Below, in pieces: positions 33,313 through 45,754 of a DNA stretch of 64,000 nt (position 1 is the first letter of the stretch; the number at the start of each line of letters is the position of its first letter). The stretch spans positions 85,049 to 149,048 of the forward strand of contig NZ_AEDU01000022.1 of assembly GCF_000148525.1 (NCBI RefSeq), in the 5' to 3' direction. A program made the position numbers and the translations under genes. Source of the DNA: Streptococcus mitis SK564 (lineage in GTDB: Bacteria > Bacillota > Bacilli > Lactobacillales > Streptococcaceae). A model generated the notes under the pieces. The model saw nothing but the letters and a program-made list of their open reading frames with translations, searched no databases and was not told the DNA's origin.

Positions 33313-35571
33313 ATGTTATCACTACAAGAATTTGTACAAAATCGTTACAATAAAACCATTGCAGAATGTAGCAATGAAGAGCTTTACCTTGCTCTTCTTA
33401 ACTACAGCAAGCTTGCAAGCAGCCAAAAACCAGTCAACACTGGTAAGAAAAAAGTTTACTATATCTCAGCTGAGTTCTTGATTGGTAAACTCTTGTCAAA
33501 CAACTTGATCAACCTTGGTCTTTACGACGATGTCAAAAAAGAACTTGCGGCTGCAGGTAAAGACTTGATCGAAGTTGAAGAAGTTGAATTGGAACCATCT
33601 CTTGGTAATGGTGGTTTGGGACGTTTGGCTGCCTGCTTTATCGACTCAATTGCGACTCTTGGTTTGAATGGTGACGGTGTTGGTCTTAACTACCACTTTG
33701 GTCTTTTCCAACAAGTTCTTAAAAACAACCAACAAGAAACAATTCCAAATGCATGGTTGACAGAGCAAAACTGGTTGGTTCGCTCAAGCCGTAGCTACCA
33801 AGTACCATTTGCAGACTTTACTTTGACATCAACTCTTTACGATATTGATGTTACTGGTTATGAAACAGCAACTAAAAACCGCTTGCGTTTGTTTGACTTG
33901 GATTCAGTTGATTCTTCTATTATTAAAGATGGTATCAACTTTGACAAGACAGATATCGCTCGCAACTTGACTCTCTTCCTTTACCCAGATGATAGTGACC
34001 GTCAAGGTGAATTGCTACGTATCTTCCAACAATACTTCATGGTTTCAAACGGTGCGCAATTGATCATCGACGAAGCAATCGAAAAAGGAAGCAACTTGCA
34101 TGACCTTGCTGACTACGCAGTTGTACAAATCAACGATACTCACCCATCAATGGTTATCCCTGAATTGATCCGTCTTTTGACTGCACGTGGTATCGAGCTT
34201 GACGAAGCAATTTCAATCGTTCGTAGCATGACTGCCTACACTAACCACACAATCCTTGCTGAAGCCCTTGAAAAATGGCCTCTTGAATTCTTGCAAGAAG
34301 TGGTTCCTCACTTGGTACCAATCATCGAAGAATTGGACCGTCGCGTGAAAGCAGAATACAAAGATCCAGCTGTTCAAATTATCGATGAGAGCGGACGTGT
34401 TCACATGGCCCACATGGATATCCACTACGGATACAGCGTTAACGGGGTAGCAGCGCTCCACACTGAAATCTTGAAAAATTCTGAGTTGAAAGCTTTCTAC
34501 GACCTTTACCCAGAAAAATTCAACAATAAAACAAACGGTATCACTTTCCGTCGTTGGCTCATGCATGCTAACCCAAGATTGTCTCACTACTTGGATGAGA
34601 TTCTTGGAGATGGTTGGCACCATGAAGCAGATGAGCTTGAAAAACTCTTGTCTTATGAAGACAAAGCAGCTGTCAAAGAAAAATTGGAAAGCATCAAGGC
34701 TCATAACAAACGTAAATTGGCTCGTCACTTGAAAGAACACCAAGGTGTGGAAATCAATACAAACTCTATCTTTGATATCCAAATCAAACGTCTTCACGAG
34801 TACAAACGCCAACAAATGAACGCTTTGTACGTGATCCACAAATACCTTGACATCAAAGCTGGTAACATCCCTGCTCGCCCAATCACAATCTTCTTTGGTG
34901 GTAAAGCAGCTCCAGCCTACACAATCGCTCAAGATATCATCCACTTGATTCTTTGCATGTCAGAAGTTATTGCTAACGATCCAGCAGTAGCTCCACACTT
35001 GCAAGTTGTTATGGTTGAAAACTACAACGTTACTGCAGCAAGCTTCCTTATCCCAGCATGTGATATCTCAGAACAAATCTCACTTGCTTCTAAAGAAGCT
35101 TCAGGTACTGGTAACATGAAATTCATGTTGAACGGAGCTTTGACTCTTGGTACTATGGACGGTGCTAACGTGGAAATCGCTGAGTTGGTCGGTGACGAAA
35201 ACATCTACATCTTTGGTGAAGATTCAGAAACTGTTATCGACCTTTACGCAAAAGCAGCTTACAAATCAAGCGAATTCTACGCTCGTGAAGCTATCAAACC
35301 ATTGGTTGACTTCATCGTTAGCGATGCAGTTCTTGCAGCTGGAAACAAAGAGCGCTTGGAACGTCTTTACAATGAATTGATCAACAAAGACTGGTTCATG
35401 ACTCTTCTTGACTTGGAAGACTACATCAAAGTCAAAGAGCAAATGTTGGCTGACTACGAAGACCGTGACGCATGGTTGGATAAAGTCATCGTTAACATTT
35501 CTAAAGCAGGATTCTTCTCATCTGACCGTACAATCGCTCAGTATAACGAAGATATCTGGCACTTGAACTAA
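33313..35571 (+). CDS. malP: Maltodextrin/glycogen phosphorylase
   Basis: A 752-residue GT35 phosphorylase that releases glucose-1-phosphate from maltodextrins. PLP-binding lysine in [21 protein letters not shown]-terminal [14 protein letters not shown]. It works with MalQ on imported maltodextrins. Its TAA stop codon abuts a BOX element at 35572. Confidence 0.97.
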   Translation: MLSLQEFVQNRYNKTIAECSNEELYLALLNYSKLASSQKPVNTGKKKVYYISAEFLIGKLLSNNLINLGLYDDVKKELAAAGKDLIEVEEVELEPSLGNGGLGRLAACFIDSIATLGLNGDGVGLNYHFGLFQQVLKNNQQETIPNAWLTEQNWLVRSSRSYQVPFADFTLTSTLYDIDVTGYETATKNRLRLFDLDSVDSSIIKDGINFDKTDIARNLTLFLYPDDSDRQGELLRIFQQYFMVSNGAQLIIDEAIEKGSNLHDLADYAVVQINDTHPSMVIPELIRLLTARGIELDEAISIVRSMTAYTNHTILAEALEKWPLEFLQEVVPHLVPIIEELDRRVKAEYKDPAVQIIDESGRVHMAHMDIHYGYSVNGVAALHTEILKNSELKAFYDLYPEKFNNKTNGITFRRWLMHANPRLSHYLDEILGDGWHHEADELEKLLSYEDKAAVKEKLESIKAHNKRKLARHLKEHQGVEINTNSIFDIQIKRLHEYKRQQMNALYVIHKYLDIKAGNIPARPITIFFGGKAAPAYTIAQDIIHLILCMSEVIANDPAVAPHLQVVMVENYNVTAASFLIPACDISEQISLASKEASGTGNMKFMLNGALTLGTMDGANVEIAELVGDENIYIFGEDSETVIDLYAKAAYKSSEFYAREAIKPLVDFIVSDAVLAAGNKERLERLYNELINKDWFMTLLDLEDYIKVKEQMLADYEDRDAWLDKVIVNISKAGFFSSDRTIAQYNEDIWHLN

Positions 35572-35674
35572 TACTCTTCGAAAATCAAATTCAAACCACG
35601 TCAGCGTTGCCTTGCCGTACTCAAGTACAGCCTGCGGCTAGCTTCCTAGTTTGCTCTTTGATTTTCATTGAGTA
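35572..35674 (-). repeat. BOX element (boxA-boxC, no boxB)
   Basis: 103 bp, about 90% identical by eye to the copy at 17288 and in the same orientation relative to the window. Ends TACTCTTCG... and ...CATTGAGTA. It begins on the base after the malP stop codon. Confidence 0.88.
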
Positions 35675-35920
35675 TAAGATACAAATTCATACTAATACAT
35701 TTTGTAAAAAAGCGAGTTTCGATTGAAATTCGCTTTTTTAAATGCTGTGGATTTGGGTCAATCTTGTCTAAAAATAGGGAAATCCTAGATACAGTGAAGG
35801 CTTTAAATGCTGGTTTTTACTGTCTTCAGCCTTATATTTCTTCGTAGTTGTTTACCTCATATCTCTTGTATTCGCTTACATAAAGTATTATAATATGATT
35901 GTAGGAAAGAAGGTGTTCTT
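35675..35920. other. Intergenic region after malP
   Basis: No gene recognised. After the BOX element it holds a terminator (35706-35741) and, upstream of the small ORF at 35921, TATAAT (35891) as a probable -10. Confidence 0.5.
35706..35741. terminator. Terminator downstream of malP
   Basis: AAAAAAGCGAGTTT pairs imperfectly with GAAATTCGCTTTTTT. A T run follows on both strands. Confidence 0.75.
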
Positions 35921-36127
35921 ATGTGGAAAAAATATTTTTCAAAATATAGATGGACGGATTTATTTTGGATTCTATTTGTTATTTTAACATGCCTCTTGGC
36001 GGGTAATAGTAATCTTTACCCCCTTACCCATCAAGAAATCTCTTATCATGGGTGCTTATCGGGAATTACACTTGCCTTATTTCACTTGCTATTCATTGAT
36101 AAGTTTGTAATTTCGAATCGAAAATAA
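35921..36127 (+). CDS. Small membrane protein, hypothetical
   Basis: A 68-residue protein with two hydrophobic segments (LFWILFVILTCLLAG and LALFHLLFIDKFV). AAGAAGGTG precedes the ATG and a -10 lies about 30 bp upstream. No family recognised. Confidence 0.55.
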   Translation: MWKKYFSKYRWTDLFWILFVILTCLLAGNSNLYPLTHQEISYHGCLSGITLALFHLLFIDKFVISNRK

Positions 36128-36158
36128 AGATTAGAGCTATGCTTGACTGTGTACTTTT

Positions 36159-36353
36159 ATGATTGATTTTTGGGGGAAGATTTTGTCTCTGTTATTTATT
36201 ATTTTAAATTTATTTATTTTGTACAAAATCTATTCTTTGAGGCGGGAGAAATCGAAATACTTGATTTATACGGCCTATATCATATTTGGGGTAAATGTAC
36301 TATATGGTATTCAATGGTTATTAAAAGAACTGATTTCAAAGATTTCCACTTAA
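36159..36353 (+). CDS. Small membrane protein, doubtful
   Basis: A 64-residue two-TM peptide (ILSLLFIILNLFILYKIYSL and LIYTAYIIFGVNVLYGIQWLL). It looks like a real membrane hairpin by composition, but no good ribosome binding site is visible and an overlapping frame (36170) is also open. It lies 31 bp after the preceding small gene, so it could be translated from the same transcript. Confidence 0.4.
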   Translation: MIDFWGKILSLLFIILNLFILYKIYSLRREKSKYLIYTAYIIFGVNVLYGIQWLLKELISKIST

Positions 36354-36386
36354 TGTGTATAGAAACTCCAGTGATTTTTGCATAAC

Positions 36387-36434
36387 AAAACGCATAAGAT
36401 TAAGGTTTTTGAGTACCTGTTCTTATGCGTTTTT
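36387..36434. terminator. Terminator between small ORFs and rlmA
   Basis: AAAACGCATAAGA (36387-36399) pairs with TCTTATGCGTTTT (36421-36433); A and T runs serve both directions. Confidence 0.8.
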
Positions 36435-36482
36435 GTAATATTAAAGATTTTCGGTAAGTTTTATACCTTTGGGAAGTCTAGT

Positions 36483-37331
36483 TTAGAATGCTTTCCCAAC
36501 CAAAATCTTTGCTTCGATAGTAATCTCTGTCACTTGGCTCCAGTCAATCTTAGTCTGGTCGATGTGAAAGAGTAGGGGCGTCATACTGAGTAGGGCTTGG
36601 AGTTGTTCTGCTGTGATAGTCTTAGTCAGAGAGGCAGTTTGACTAGATAGGATGGTAAAGTGTTCCTGGAAATGCTCCTTGATATCTTGGTTGGAATAGT
36701 CCTTGTTTGTCAGCTGGTCTTGTACCTTCTGACGGATTTCCTTGAGGTGATTTTTAGTTGGAATAACCTTTATCAAGATACCGTCTTTGGATAAAACGCG
36801 ACGAAATTCTCCATAGTTTGCAGGTGAGAAGATATCAAGCAGGATATCCATGCTGGCGTCTGTTATAGGAAGACGAGCCAAGTCGCCTACAAACCAATTG
36901 ACTGCCCAGTTGGGTTCACTTTTAGCAGCGATTTGGACGGAATCTTTGGAAATATCAAAGGCATAGAAGGTTTTGTCAGGATGACTTTCTTGGAGTTTGC
37001 GAGAATAGAATCCTTCGCCACAACCGATATCTAAGACTGTGGTGCTAGTGTCTGAATTTGCTAACAAGTCAGATACAGTCTCTAAGATAGCGTGGTAAAA
37101 GCCAGCTTCTAGGATTTGTTGACGGTTTTGAAAATTTTCCTTGTCGTAGTTAGTAGATTGCTTGATTTGAGGGGCTAGATTGACATAGCCAAATTTCGCC
37201 AGGTCAAAAGAATGACGGTTGCAGCACTTGAGACTAGTCTCTAGCAGAGTCAGATTTTCTTGACAGATAGGGCAGGCAAAGGCAGTCGCAGAAGCAAAAC
37301 GCTGGAGTTTAGGTTTGAGATTTGTATTCAT
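36483..37331 (-). CDS. rlmA: 23S rRNA (guanine-N1) methyltransferase RlmA
   Basis: A 282-residue SAM methyltransferase with an N-terminal zinc module (CPICQENLTLLETSLKCCNRH) and a class I fold: VLDIGCGEGFYSRKL SAM motif and LLDIFSPANYGEF. This is the RrmA/TlrB group that methylates G745 or G748 of 23S rRNA; streptococci carry the G748 type, which affects macrolide/ketolide sensitivity. Monocistronic. Confidence 0.9.
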   Translation of the reverse strand: MNTNLKPKLQRFASATAFACPICQENLTLLETSLKCCNRHSFDLAKFGYVNLAPQIKQSTNYDKENFQNRQQILEAGFYHAILETVSDLLANSDTSTTVLDIGCGEGFYSRKLQESHPDKTFYAFDISKDSVQIAAKSEPNWAVNWFVGDLARLPITDASMDILLDIFSPANYGEFRRVLSKDGILIKVIPTKNHLKEIRQKVQDQLTNKDYSNQDIKEHFQEHFTILSSQTASLTKTITAEQLQALLSMTPLLFHIDQTKIDWSQVTEITIEAKILVGKAF

Positions 37332-37431
37332 AGTTTAAGTGTATCAAAAGAGGCAAATGAAAGCAACTTTAGGATGATTTGTAATAAAATTAAATAGTAG
37401 TATAATTACTTTTCAAAGTGCCAAAATTAAA

Positions 37432-37460
37432 TTGCTTTTATATCTAAATTGCTATATAAT
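37432..37460 (+). promoter_or_regulatory. Promoter of the small-protein/P-type ATPase operon
   Basis: TTGCTT (37432-37437), a 17-bp spacer and TATAAT (37455-37460); AGGAGG ribosome binding site follows. Confidence 0.7.
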
Positions 37461-37481
37461 AATAGCTAGGAGGAAATAAGT

Positions 37482-37760
37482 ATGTTAAAAGAAGTATTGA
37501 CCGTCGCAAAAGTTGCGAAAAAATCATCACTCTTTTTAGGTGGTGTTGCATTTGGTACCCTTGGTTTGAAAATCTTGGCAAGTAAGGAAGCTAAAAAAGG
37601 TTATTCTAAAGCCTTGGCTAAGGCTTACAAGTTGAAAGACGGGCTAGACGCATCTGTTTCTGTTGTGAAGCAACATGGAGACGATGTCTTGCAAGATGCC
37701 AAATATTTGTACGAGCAAGAGAAAAAAGAAGAGCAATTAGATAGCCTTATAGGAGAATAA
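37482..37760 (+). CDS. Small membrane-helix protein paired with the P-type ATPase
   Basis: A 92-residue protein: one short hydrophobic segment (SSLFLGGVAFGTLGLKIL) followed by Lys/Ala-rich amphipathic helices and an acidic tail (EQEKKEEQLDSLIGE). I read it as a DUF6110-like protein, moderately sure. It is one base before the P-type ATPase start. Mycobacterial P1B ATPases have similar small partners (PacL/DUF1490) that aid metal transfer and stabilise the pump. Parallel role inferred. Confidence 0.75.
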   Translation: MLKEVLTVAKVAKKSSLFLGGVAFGTLGLKILASKEAKKGYSKALAKAYKLKDGLDASVSVVKQHGDDVLQDAKYLYEQEKKEEQLDSLIGE

Positions 37761-37761
37761 T

Positions 37762-39825
37762 ATGTCTTTTAAAGTGCTACATAGAGGATACCAACATATC
37801 CGACTATCATCTTCTTTTTCACTCACCTTGGATATTCAAGACTATCTTCGTTCCTTGGCGAGAGATGAAAAGGGGATTGAGTCTATCCAGTTTTACATGG
37901 ATCAACAGCACTTTACTCTACGCATAAAAGAAGGCTTTTCTGTATTAGATAATGCAGAAGCCTTTTTAAAAAGAATTGATAAAGGGAAAGTTTCTGAGCT
38001 GATGACTCTTCCCATTCGTAGAGAAGAGAGTGCTTATTCTATTGTTTCAGGTGCAGCGATTAAGCGTGTGCTTTTTCGTAGTTTTGTGCCGTATCCTATT
38101 CGCTATATATGGACTTGTTATCAGGCTTTGGGTTATGTTAGAGAAGCCTATCAAACACTGGCGCGTAAGGAACTAACAATGGAAGTCTTGGACTGTTCGG
38201 CGATTTTATTGTCCTTGTTTATGAACCAATCCAAGACGGCTAGCAATATCATGTTTATGCTTGATTTGGGGAATCATTTAGATCAATGGTCCTTGAAAAA
38301 AACTGCAACAGATTTAGAACAGAGTCTTCTTGCAAAAGAGAGCGATGTATTCTTAGTGCAGGGCGATACGGTCGTTAGTATCAAGAGTTCCGATGTTCAA
38401 ATAGGAGATGTCTTGGTCCTATCTCAAGGAAATGAAATTCTGTTTGATGGACAAGTGGTTTCAGGTTTAGGTATGGTCAACGAAAGCTCCTTGACGGGAG
38501 AGAGTTTTCCAGTTGAAAAAAGAGAGTCTGATTTGGTTTGTGCAAATACAGTATTAGAAACTGGAGAGTTACGCATTCGTGTAACCGATAATCAGATGAA
38601 CAGCCGTATTTTACAACTGATTGAGTTGATGAAGAAATCTGAAGAAAACAAGAAAACGAAACAACGCTATTTTATCAAGATGGCGGACAAGGTCGTCAAA
38701 TATAATTTCTTGGGGGCTGGGCTGACTTACCTATTAACAGGTTCTTTTTCTAAGGCTATCTCTTTCCTATTGGTCGATTTCTCCTGCGCTTTGAAAATCT
38801 CTACTCCTGTAGCTTATTTGACAGCTATCAAGGAGGGGTTGAATCGTGAAATGGTGATTAAGGATGGGGATGTTCTGGAGAAATATCTGGAAGTTGATAC
38901 TTTCTTGTTTGATAAGACGGGAACAATCACAACTAGCTATCCGATAGTTGAAAAGGTGTTACCTTTTGGGGACTATAGTGAGGAAGATATTCTCAGAATC
39001 AGTGCCTGTCTTGAGGAGCACATCTATCATCCTATTGCTAATGCTATCGTCAAGCAAGCTGAGATAGAGGGGATTGAACATGAGGAAATGCATGGGAAAC
39101 TCCAATATATCGCAAGTAAGGGAATTAAGTCACATATTGATGGCCAACTAGTTGTTATTGGGAATTATGTCTTGATGCAGGATGAGCAGATTCATATTAG
39201 TTTGGAACAACATGCTTTGATTGAAGAGTACAAGAATCACTACAATCTCTTATTCTTAGCCTATCAGAATGAATTGATTGGAATGTTCTGCATTCATACT
39301 CCTTTGAGAAAAGAAGCAAAAGCAGCCTTGGAGAAACTTAAGGCACAAGGGAAAAAATTGATTCTGGCAACAGGGGACACCTTGGTTAGGACAGAGGAAT
39401 TAGTCAAAGATTTGCCCTTTGATCAGGTTTATACAGATTTGAAACCTGATGGGAAATTTGAGTTAGTAGAGGAACTGCAGAAAGCAGGTCACACTATTTT
39501 GATGGTTGGGGATGGGTTGAATGACTCAGCTGCTCTAACCCTATCAGATATCGGTGTGGTGATGAATGAGAGTGCAGATATTTCTAAGCAGATGAGTGAT
39601 ATCTTATTGTTAGATAATCGTTTGGATTTCTTCCAAGAGTTGGATTGGCTATCATCATCTTTGCAAACACTCATCAAGAAGAATATTCAAGATACTGTTG
39701 TCGTAAATAGTAGTTTGATTGGCTTTGGCTTATTTAATTGGCTCAGTCCTTCAAATCTCTCTATCTTACATAATCTAACAACCTTGCGCATTGTACTGCG
39801 TAGCCTGTCTATTAAAAATAGATAG
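37762..39825 (+). CDS. P1B-like cation-transporting ATPase
   Basis: A 687-residue P-type ATPase: phosphorylated Asp384 in DKTGT, TGES actuator (LTGESFPVEK), GDGLNDSAAL hinge near 583. No N-terminal CxxC metal-binding domain of normal type. The TM6 motif is SCALKISTP (Cys342) rather than CPC, so its metal preference may differ from Cu/Ag or Zn/Cd pumps. Overall resembles P1B ATPases of the CtpC-like branch. Likely exports a transition metal. Coupled with the 92-residue protein. Confidence 0.9.
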   Translation: MSFKVLHRGYQHIRLSSSFSLTLDIQDYLRSLARDEKGIESIQFYMDQQHFTLRIKEGFSVLDNAEAFLKRIDKGKVSELMTLPIRREESAYSIVSGAAIKRVLFRSFVPYPIRYIWTCYQALGYVREAYQTLARKELTMEVLDCSAILLSLFMNQSKTASNIMFMLDLGNHLDQWSLKKTATDLEQSLLAKESDVFLVQGDTVVSIKSSDVQIGDVLVLSQGNEILFDGQVVSGLGMVNESSLTGESFPVEKRESDLVCANTVLETGELRIRVTDNQMNSRILQLIELMKKSEENKKTKQRYFIKMADKVVKYNFLGAGLTYLLTGSFSKAISFLLVDFSCALKISTPVAYLTAIKEGLNREMVIKDGDVLEKYLEVDTFLFDKTGTITTSYPIVEKVLPFGDYSEEDILRISACLEEHIYHPIANAIVKQAEIEGIEHEEMHGKLQYIASKGIKSHIDGQLVVIGNYVLMQDEQIHISLEQHALIEEYKNHYNLLFLAYQNELIGMFCIHTPLRKEAKAALEKLKAQGKKLILATGDTLVRTEELVKDLPFDQVYTDLKPDGKFELVEELQKAGHTILMVGDGLNDSAALTLSDIGVVMNESADISKQMSDILLLDNRLDFFQELDWLSSSLQTLIKKNIQDTVVVNSSLIGFGLFNWLSPSNLSILHNLTTLRIVLRSLSIKNR

Positions 39826-39845
39826 ATGAGAGTTATCAACAACAA

Positions 39846-39885
39846 AAAGGAGTTACCTTTCTTGAGGTTAACTCCTTTATTTATA
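39846..39885. terminator. Bidirectional terminator between P-type ATPase and tyrS
   Basis: AAAGGAGTTA (39846-39855) pairs with TAACTCCTTT (39869-39878), with an extra CCT/AGG. Confidence 0.85.
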
Positions 39886-39902
39886 GGTAAATGTTGAACA
39901 AT

Positions 39903-41159
39903 TTAGTAAGTCAATACAAAGTATTTTTTCTTCCCACGACGGATAACAGTCAGTTCGTTCTCAAGCTTATCTGCGTCACTCAAGACATAGTCAAGGTTTT
40001 GGATGCGGTCACCGTTTACGTAAATAGCTCCATTTTGGACATCTTCACGGGCTTGGCGTTTTGAGTTAACCACACCAGATGAAACGAGCAGTTCCACGAT
40101 ATTGTGGTCTTCATCAGCTTGAACGTGGTAGTTTGGCACGCCAAGAAGTCCTTGTTTGAGCTCTTTGACAGAAAGATTTTTGATGTTTCCGGCAAAGAGT
40201 TGCTCGGTAATGTTAAGGGCTTCTTTGTAGGCTTCTTCGCCGTGAACAAGTGTGACAACTTCACGAGCCAAGACTTTTTGAGCCAAGCGTTCGTGTGGCG
40301 CTGCTTCAAATTGTTTACGAATGTCTTCAATCTCATCAAGTGACAAGAAAGTAAAGATCTTCAAGAAGCGAACAGCGTCAGCGTCCATAACGTTCATCCA
40401 GAATTGGTACATTTCGTATGGAGAAGTCTTTTCAGGATTGAGCCAAACTGCGTTTCCTTCTGATTTACCAAACTTCTTACCAGTTGCATCGGTAATCAGT
40501 GGAACAGTGATAACGTAACCAGTTTTGTCAGCTTTACGACGAAGCAATTCAGTACCAGCTGTCATATTTCCCCACTGGTCAGAACCACCGATTTGTAGCG
40601 TTACGTTGTGGTCTTGGTTAAGGACGAAGAAGTCGTACCCTTGCATGATTTGGTAAGCAAACTCAGTGTAAGAAATTCCAGTTTCAATTCGTTTTTTAAC
40701 AGATTCCTTACTCATCATGTAGTTGACCGTGAAGTATTTTCCAATGTCACGGAGGAAGTCAATGAAGCTGATGCTGCCAAACCAGTCGTAGTTGTTGACC
40801 ATGACAGCTTTATTTTCGCCATTTTCAAAGTCAAGAAAACGAGAAAGTTGTCCTTGGATAGACTTGACCCAGCCATTTACTGTGTCTTTTGTTTGGAGAC
40901 TACGTTCAGCATCTTTGAAGGACGGATCTCCGATGAGACCTGTAGCACCGCCAACGAGCGCATAAGGTTTGTGACCTGCTAATTGCAAGCGACGACTTGT
41001 CAAGATTGCGACAAGGTGGCCTAGGTGAAGGCTGTCAGCAGTTGGATCGTAGCCAGTATAATAAGAAACTTGACCTTCTTCTAGGGCTTTACGCAAAGCT
41101 TCTTCATCAGTCGTTTGAAATATCAAACCACGCTCTTTTAGCTCATCAAAAATGTGCAT
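39903..41159 (-). CDS. tyrS: Tyrosyl-tRNA synthetase
   Basis: A 418-residue class I synthetase: HLGH at the nucleotide site ([12 protein letters not shown]), KFGKS as KMSKS motif, and a C-terminal S4 domain. Charges tRNA-Tyr. Divergent from pbp1b with only 141 bp between; no T-box seen. Confidence 0.98.
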   Translation of the reverse strand: MHIFDELKERGLIFQTTDEEALRKALEEGQVSYYTGYDPTADSLHLGHLVAILTSRRLQLAGHKPYALVGGATGLIGDPSFKDAERSLQTKDTVNGWVKSIQGQLSRFLDFENGENKAVMVNNYDWFGSISFIDFLRDIGKYFTVNYMMSKESVKKRIETGISYTEFAYQIMQGYDFFVLNQDHNVTLQIGGSDQWGNMTAGTELLRRKADKTGYVITVPLITDATGKKFGKSEGNAVWLNPEKTSPYEMYQFWMNVMDADAVRFLKIFTFLSLDEIEDIRKQFEAAPHERLAQKVLAREVVTLVHGEEAYKEALNITEQLFAGNIKNLSVKELKQGLLGVPNYHVQADEDHNIVELLVSSGVVNSKRQAREDVQNGAIYVNGDRIQNLDYVLSDADKLENELTVIRRGKKKYFVLTY

Positions 41160-41258
41160 GTGTCTTTTCTCCTTTTTAAAATTATTGTTTCTAACTATTG
41201 TATCACAAACTTGGGCAATAGCCTAGCAGAATAGGGAAGAAAGTGGCTATTTTATTGA

Positions 41259-43766
<2,508 letters not shown>

Positions 43767-43788
43767 GTTCTATAAACTGTGCTAAATG

Positions 43789-43820
43789 AAGTGGCTAATC
43801 AATGGATTGCCACTTTTTTC
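43789..43820 (+). terminator. pbp1b terminator
   Basis: AAGTGGC (43789-43795) and GCCACTT (43809-43815) with an inner AATC/GATT pairing, then TTTTTC. Confidence 0.85.
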
Positions 43821-43833
43821 TTTTTTACTTTCG

Positions 43834-43849
43834 TGTTACAATAAAGGTA
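43834..43849 (+). promoter_or_regulatory. Extended -10 promoter giving a possible leaderless transcript
   Basis: TGTTACAAT (43834-43842) is an extended -10, and the ATG at 43849 is 7 nt after it, where transcription would start. There is no well-spaced ribosome binding site. Confidence 0.4.
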
Positions 43850-44760
43850 TGAATCAGTATCAGAAAAAGATTGTTAAAGGAACTATTTATTCGCTTCTAT
43901 CCGGCTTAATATGGGGAATCTGTGGAATTTTAGGAGAATATTTCTTTACTCATTATCAGGTGTCCTCTGGCTGGATTACCTCTATGCGTTTGACACTGGC
44001 AGGGAGTCTTGTGCTCATTTGGTCAGCAATGCAATTAAAATCGCAAGTGTTAGATATTTGGCGAGATAAGAAAAATTACCTGCCCTTTTTAGCCTATGCT
44101 ATTTTGGGGATTTTGTCAGTTCAGTATTTTTTCTATCTCTGTGTAGAATACTCAAATGCAGCGACAGCAACTATTTTACAGTTTATTAGTCCTGTCTTTA
44201 TCCTCTTTTACAATCGCTTGGTTTATCAAAAACGAGCGTCAAAAAGCGCTATTTTTTATGTTTTGGTTGCCATGTTGGGTGTTTGCCTGATGGCGACAAA
44301 GGGGGATCTCTCTCGATTATCCATGACACCACTAGCCCTTGTGACGGGTTTGTTGAGTGCCATGGGGGTCATGTTTAATGTTATCTTGCCTCAGCCTTTT
44401 GCGAAGCACTATGGTTTTGTACCCACGGTTGGGTGGGGGATGATTTTGGCAGGTTTATTTAGCAATGTCCTTTCTCCGGTATATCAACTTTCCTTTACTC
44501 CTGATATTTGGAGTATCTTGATTTGCCTTATTATCGCTTTCTTCGGTACAGCTTTTGCTTTTTTCATTTCTATGAAGGCAGTGTCCTTGGTTTCTCCTTT
44601 GGTTGTTTCCGTTATCAGTGCTAGTGAACCTCTCTCTTCTGCCCTTTTGAGTGTTTTGTTTTTAGGATTGGTAGTGGATTGGTCCCTTCTTCTAGCTATG
44701 GCCTTGATTATTTTGCCTATGATTTTCCTATCGGTAGAAGAAGCGAAAGAAAGTAAATAA
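43849..44760 (+). CDS. EamA/DMT-family transporter
   Basis: A 303-residue protein with ten TM segments and two EamA repeats; SGLIWGICGILGEYFF begins the first. Typical of drug/metabolite transporters that export amino acids or metabolites. The start at 43849 is chosen by homology of the family start, though AAAGG lies only 2 nt upstream; an upstream in-frame ATG at 43786 is inside the pbp1b terminator and unlikely. Confidence 0.85.
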   Translation: MNQYQKKIVKGTIYSLLSGLIWGICGILGEYFFTHYQVSSGWITSMRLTLAGSLVLIWSAMQLKSQVLDIWRDKKNYLPFLAYAILGILSVQYFFYLCVEYSNAATATILQFISPVFILFYNRLVYQKRASKSAIFYVLVAMLGVCLMATKGDLSRLSMTPLALVTGLLSAMGVMFNVILPQPFAKHYGFVPTVGWGMILAGLFSNVLSPVYQLSFTPDIWSILICLIIAFFGTAFAFFISMKAVSLVSPLVVSVISASEPLSSALLSVLFLGLVVDWSLLLAMALIILPMIFLSVEEAKESK

Positions 44761-44789
44761 AAAGTCTTTTCTTAATTCTAAAAGTGTGC

Positions 44790-44949
44790 TATACTAGAAT
44801 AGTCAATAAAACATGGGGAGATAGTTGTGAAGAGTGTTTTTAGGTTGTATCGGTAGGGGCTTGCTTTTACCGACAGCACGTTTTATCTCACATCCCTAAA
44901 AATCATACCTAAAAACAAACAAAAAGGCTTCAAATTTGAGGCCTTTTTT
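44790..44949 (+). ncRNA. Putative structured leader/sRNA upstream of dapD
   Basis: It has its own extended -10 (TGCTATACT, 44787-44795) and ends in a terminator of nearly perfect 14-bp palindrome (44921-44948). The RNA, about 150 nt, contains a small ORF (44827-44856), a hairpin TCGGTA/TACCGA (44850-44855/44868-44873) and a long-range pair GTTTTTAGG (44836-44844) with CCTAAAAAC (44908-44916), plus a competing CCTAAAAA (44895-44902). This looks like an attenuator leader or an independent sRNA. No known riboswitch class was recognised. Confidence 0.5.
44827..44856 (+). CDS. Possible 9-codon leader peptide
   Basis: GTG start, GGGGAG ribosome binding site (44815-44820) 6 nt upstream, peptide MKSVFRLYR and stop TAG. 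The stop lies within the 5' arm of the following hairpin, and the codons for FR overlap the long-range pairing strand, an arrangement like leader-peptide attenuation. It may be chance. Confidence 0.35.
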   Translation: MKSVFRLYR

Positions 44950-44988
44950 GGTAGAATAGGTATCATTAAAATGAACTAGGAGGCGCCT

Positions 44989-45687
44989 ATGACTGCTACA
45001 AAAATGAACGCTCAAGAAATTATCCAATTTATCGCCAATGCTGAAAAGAAAACCAGTGTGAAAGTAACCTTTGAGGGACAACTCGCAACTGCTGTACCAA
45101 GATCTGTTGTTAAACTAGGGAATGTACTATTTGGAGACTGGAAAGATGTTGCTCCTCTTCTCGATGGTTTGGTAGAAAATCAAGACTATGTTGTTGAGCA
45201 AGATGCTCGCAATTCTGCAGTTCCTTTGCTAGATAAACGTGCTATCAACGCTCGTATCGAACCAGGTGCTATTATCCGTGATCAGGTTGAAATTGGTGAC
45301 AATGCTGTTATCATGATGGGAGCAGTTATCAATATCGGTGCTGAAATTGGTGCAGGAACTATGATTGACATGGGTGCTATCCTTGGTGGCCGTGCTATCG
45401 TGGGGAAAAACAGTCACGTTGGTGCAGGTGCCGTTCTTGCAGGTGTGATTGAGCCAGCTAGCGCAGAACCAGTCCGTGTTGGAGACAATGTTCTCATCGG
45501 TGCCAACGCAGTGGTTATCGAAGGGGTCCAAATCGGTAGTGGTTCAGTTGTCGCAGCAGGAGCTATTGTTACCCAAGATGTCCCAGAAAACGTGGTGGTA
45601 GCAGGTGTTCCAGCTCGTATCATCAAAGAGATTGATGCCCAAACCCAACAAAAAACAGCGCTAGAGGATGCGCTTCGTACCTTATAA
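44989..45687 (+). CDS. dapD: Tetrahydrodipicolinate N-acetyltransferase
   Basis: A 232-residue left-handed beta-helix acetyltransferase with hexapeptide repeats ([34 protein letters not shown]). It acetylates tetrahydrodipicolinate in the acetylase branch of lysine/DAP synthesis (also called dapH). TAGGAGG ribosome binding site. It precedes the acetyl-DAP deacetylase. Confidence 0.95.
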   Translation: MTATKMNAQEIIQFIANAEKKTSVKVTFEGQLATAVPRSVVKLGNVLFGDWKDVAPLLDGLVENQDYVVEQDARNSAVPLLDKRAINARIEPGAIIRDQVEIGDNAVIMMGAVINIGAEIGAGTMIDMGAILGGRAIVGKNSHVGAGAVLAGVIEPASAEPVRVGDNVLIGANAVVIEGVQIGSGSVVAAGAIVTQDVPENVVVAGVPARIIKEIDAQTQQKTALEDALRTL

Positions 45688-45700
45688 TTGTAAAAGTAAT

Positions 45701-45733
45701 AAAGAGGCGGAACCCTTCTTCCAGCCTCTTTCT
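45701..45733 (+). terminator. Stem-loop between dapD and deacetylase gene
   Basis: AAAGAGGC (45701-45708) and GCCTCTTT (45724-45731) with an inner GGAA/TTCC; short T run. Confidence 0.6.
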
Positions 45734-45754
45734 GCTATATCGGAGGATAGATAG

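Noticed and set aside
36170..36385. Second frame overlapping the small ORF at 36159
   Set aside because: Less regular hydrophobic pattern and no ribosome binding site.
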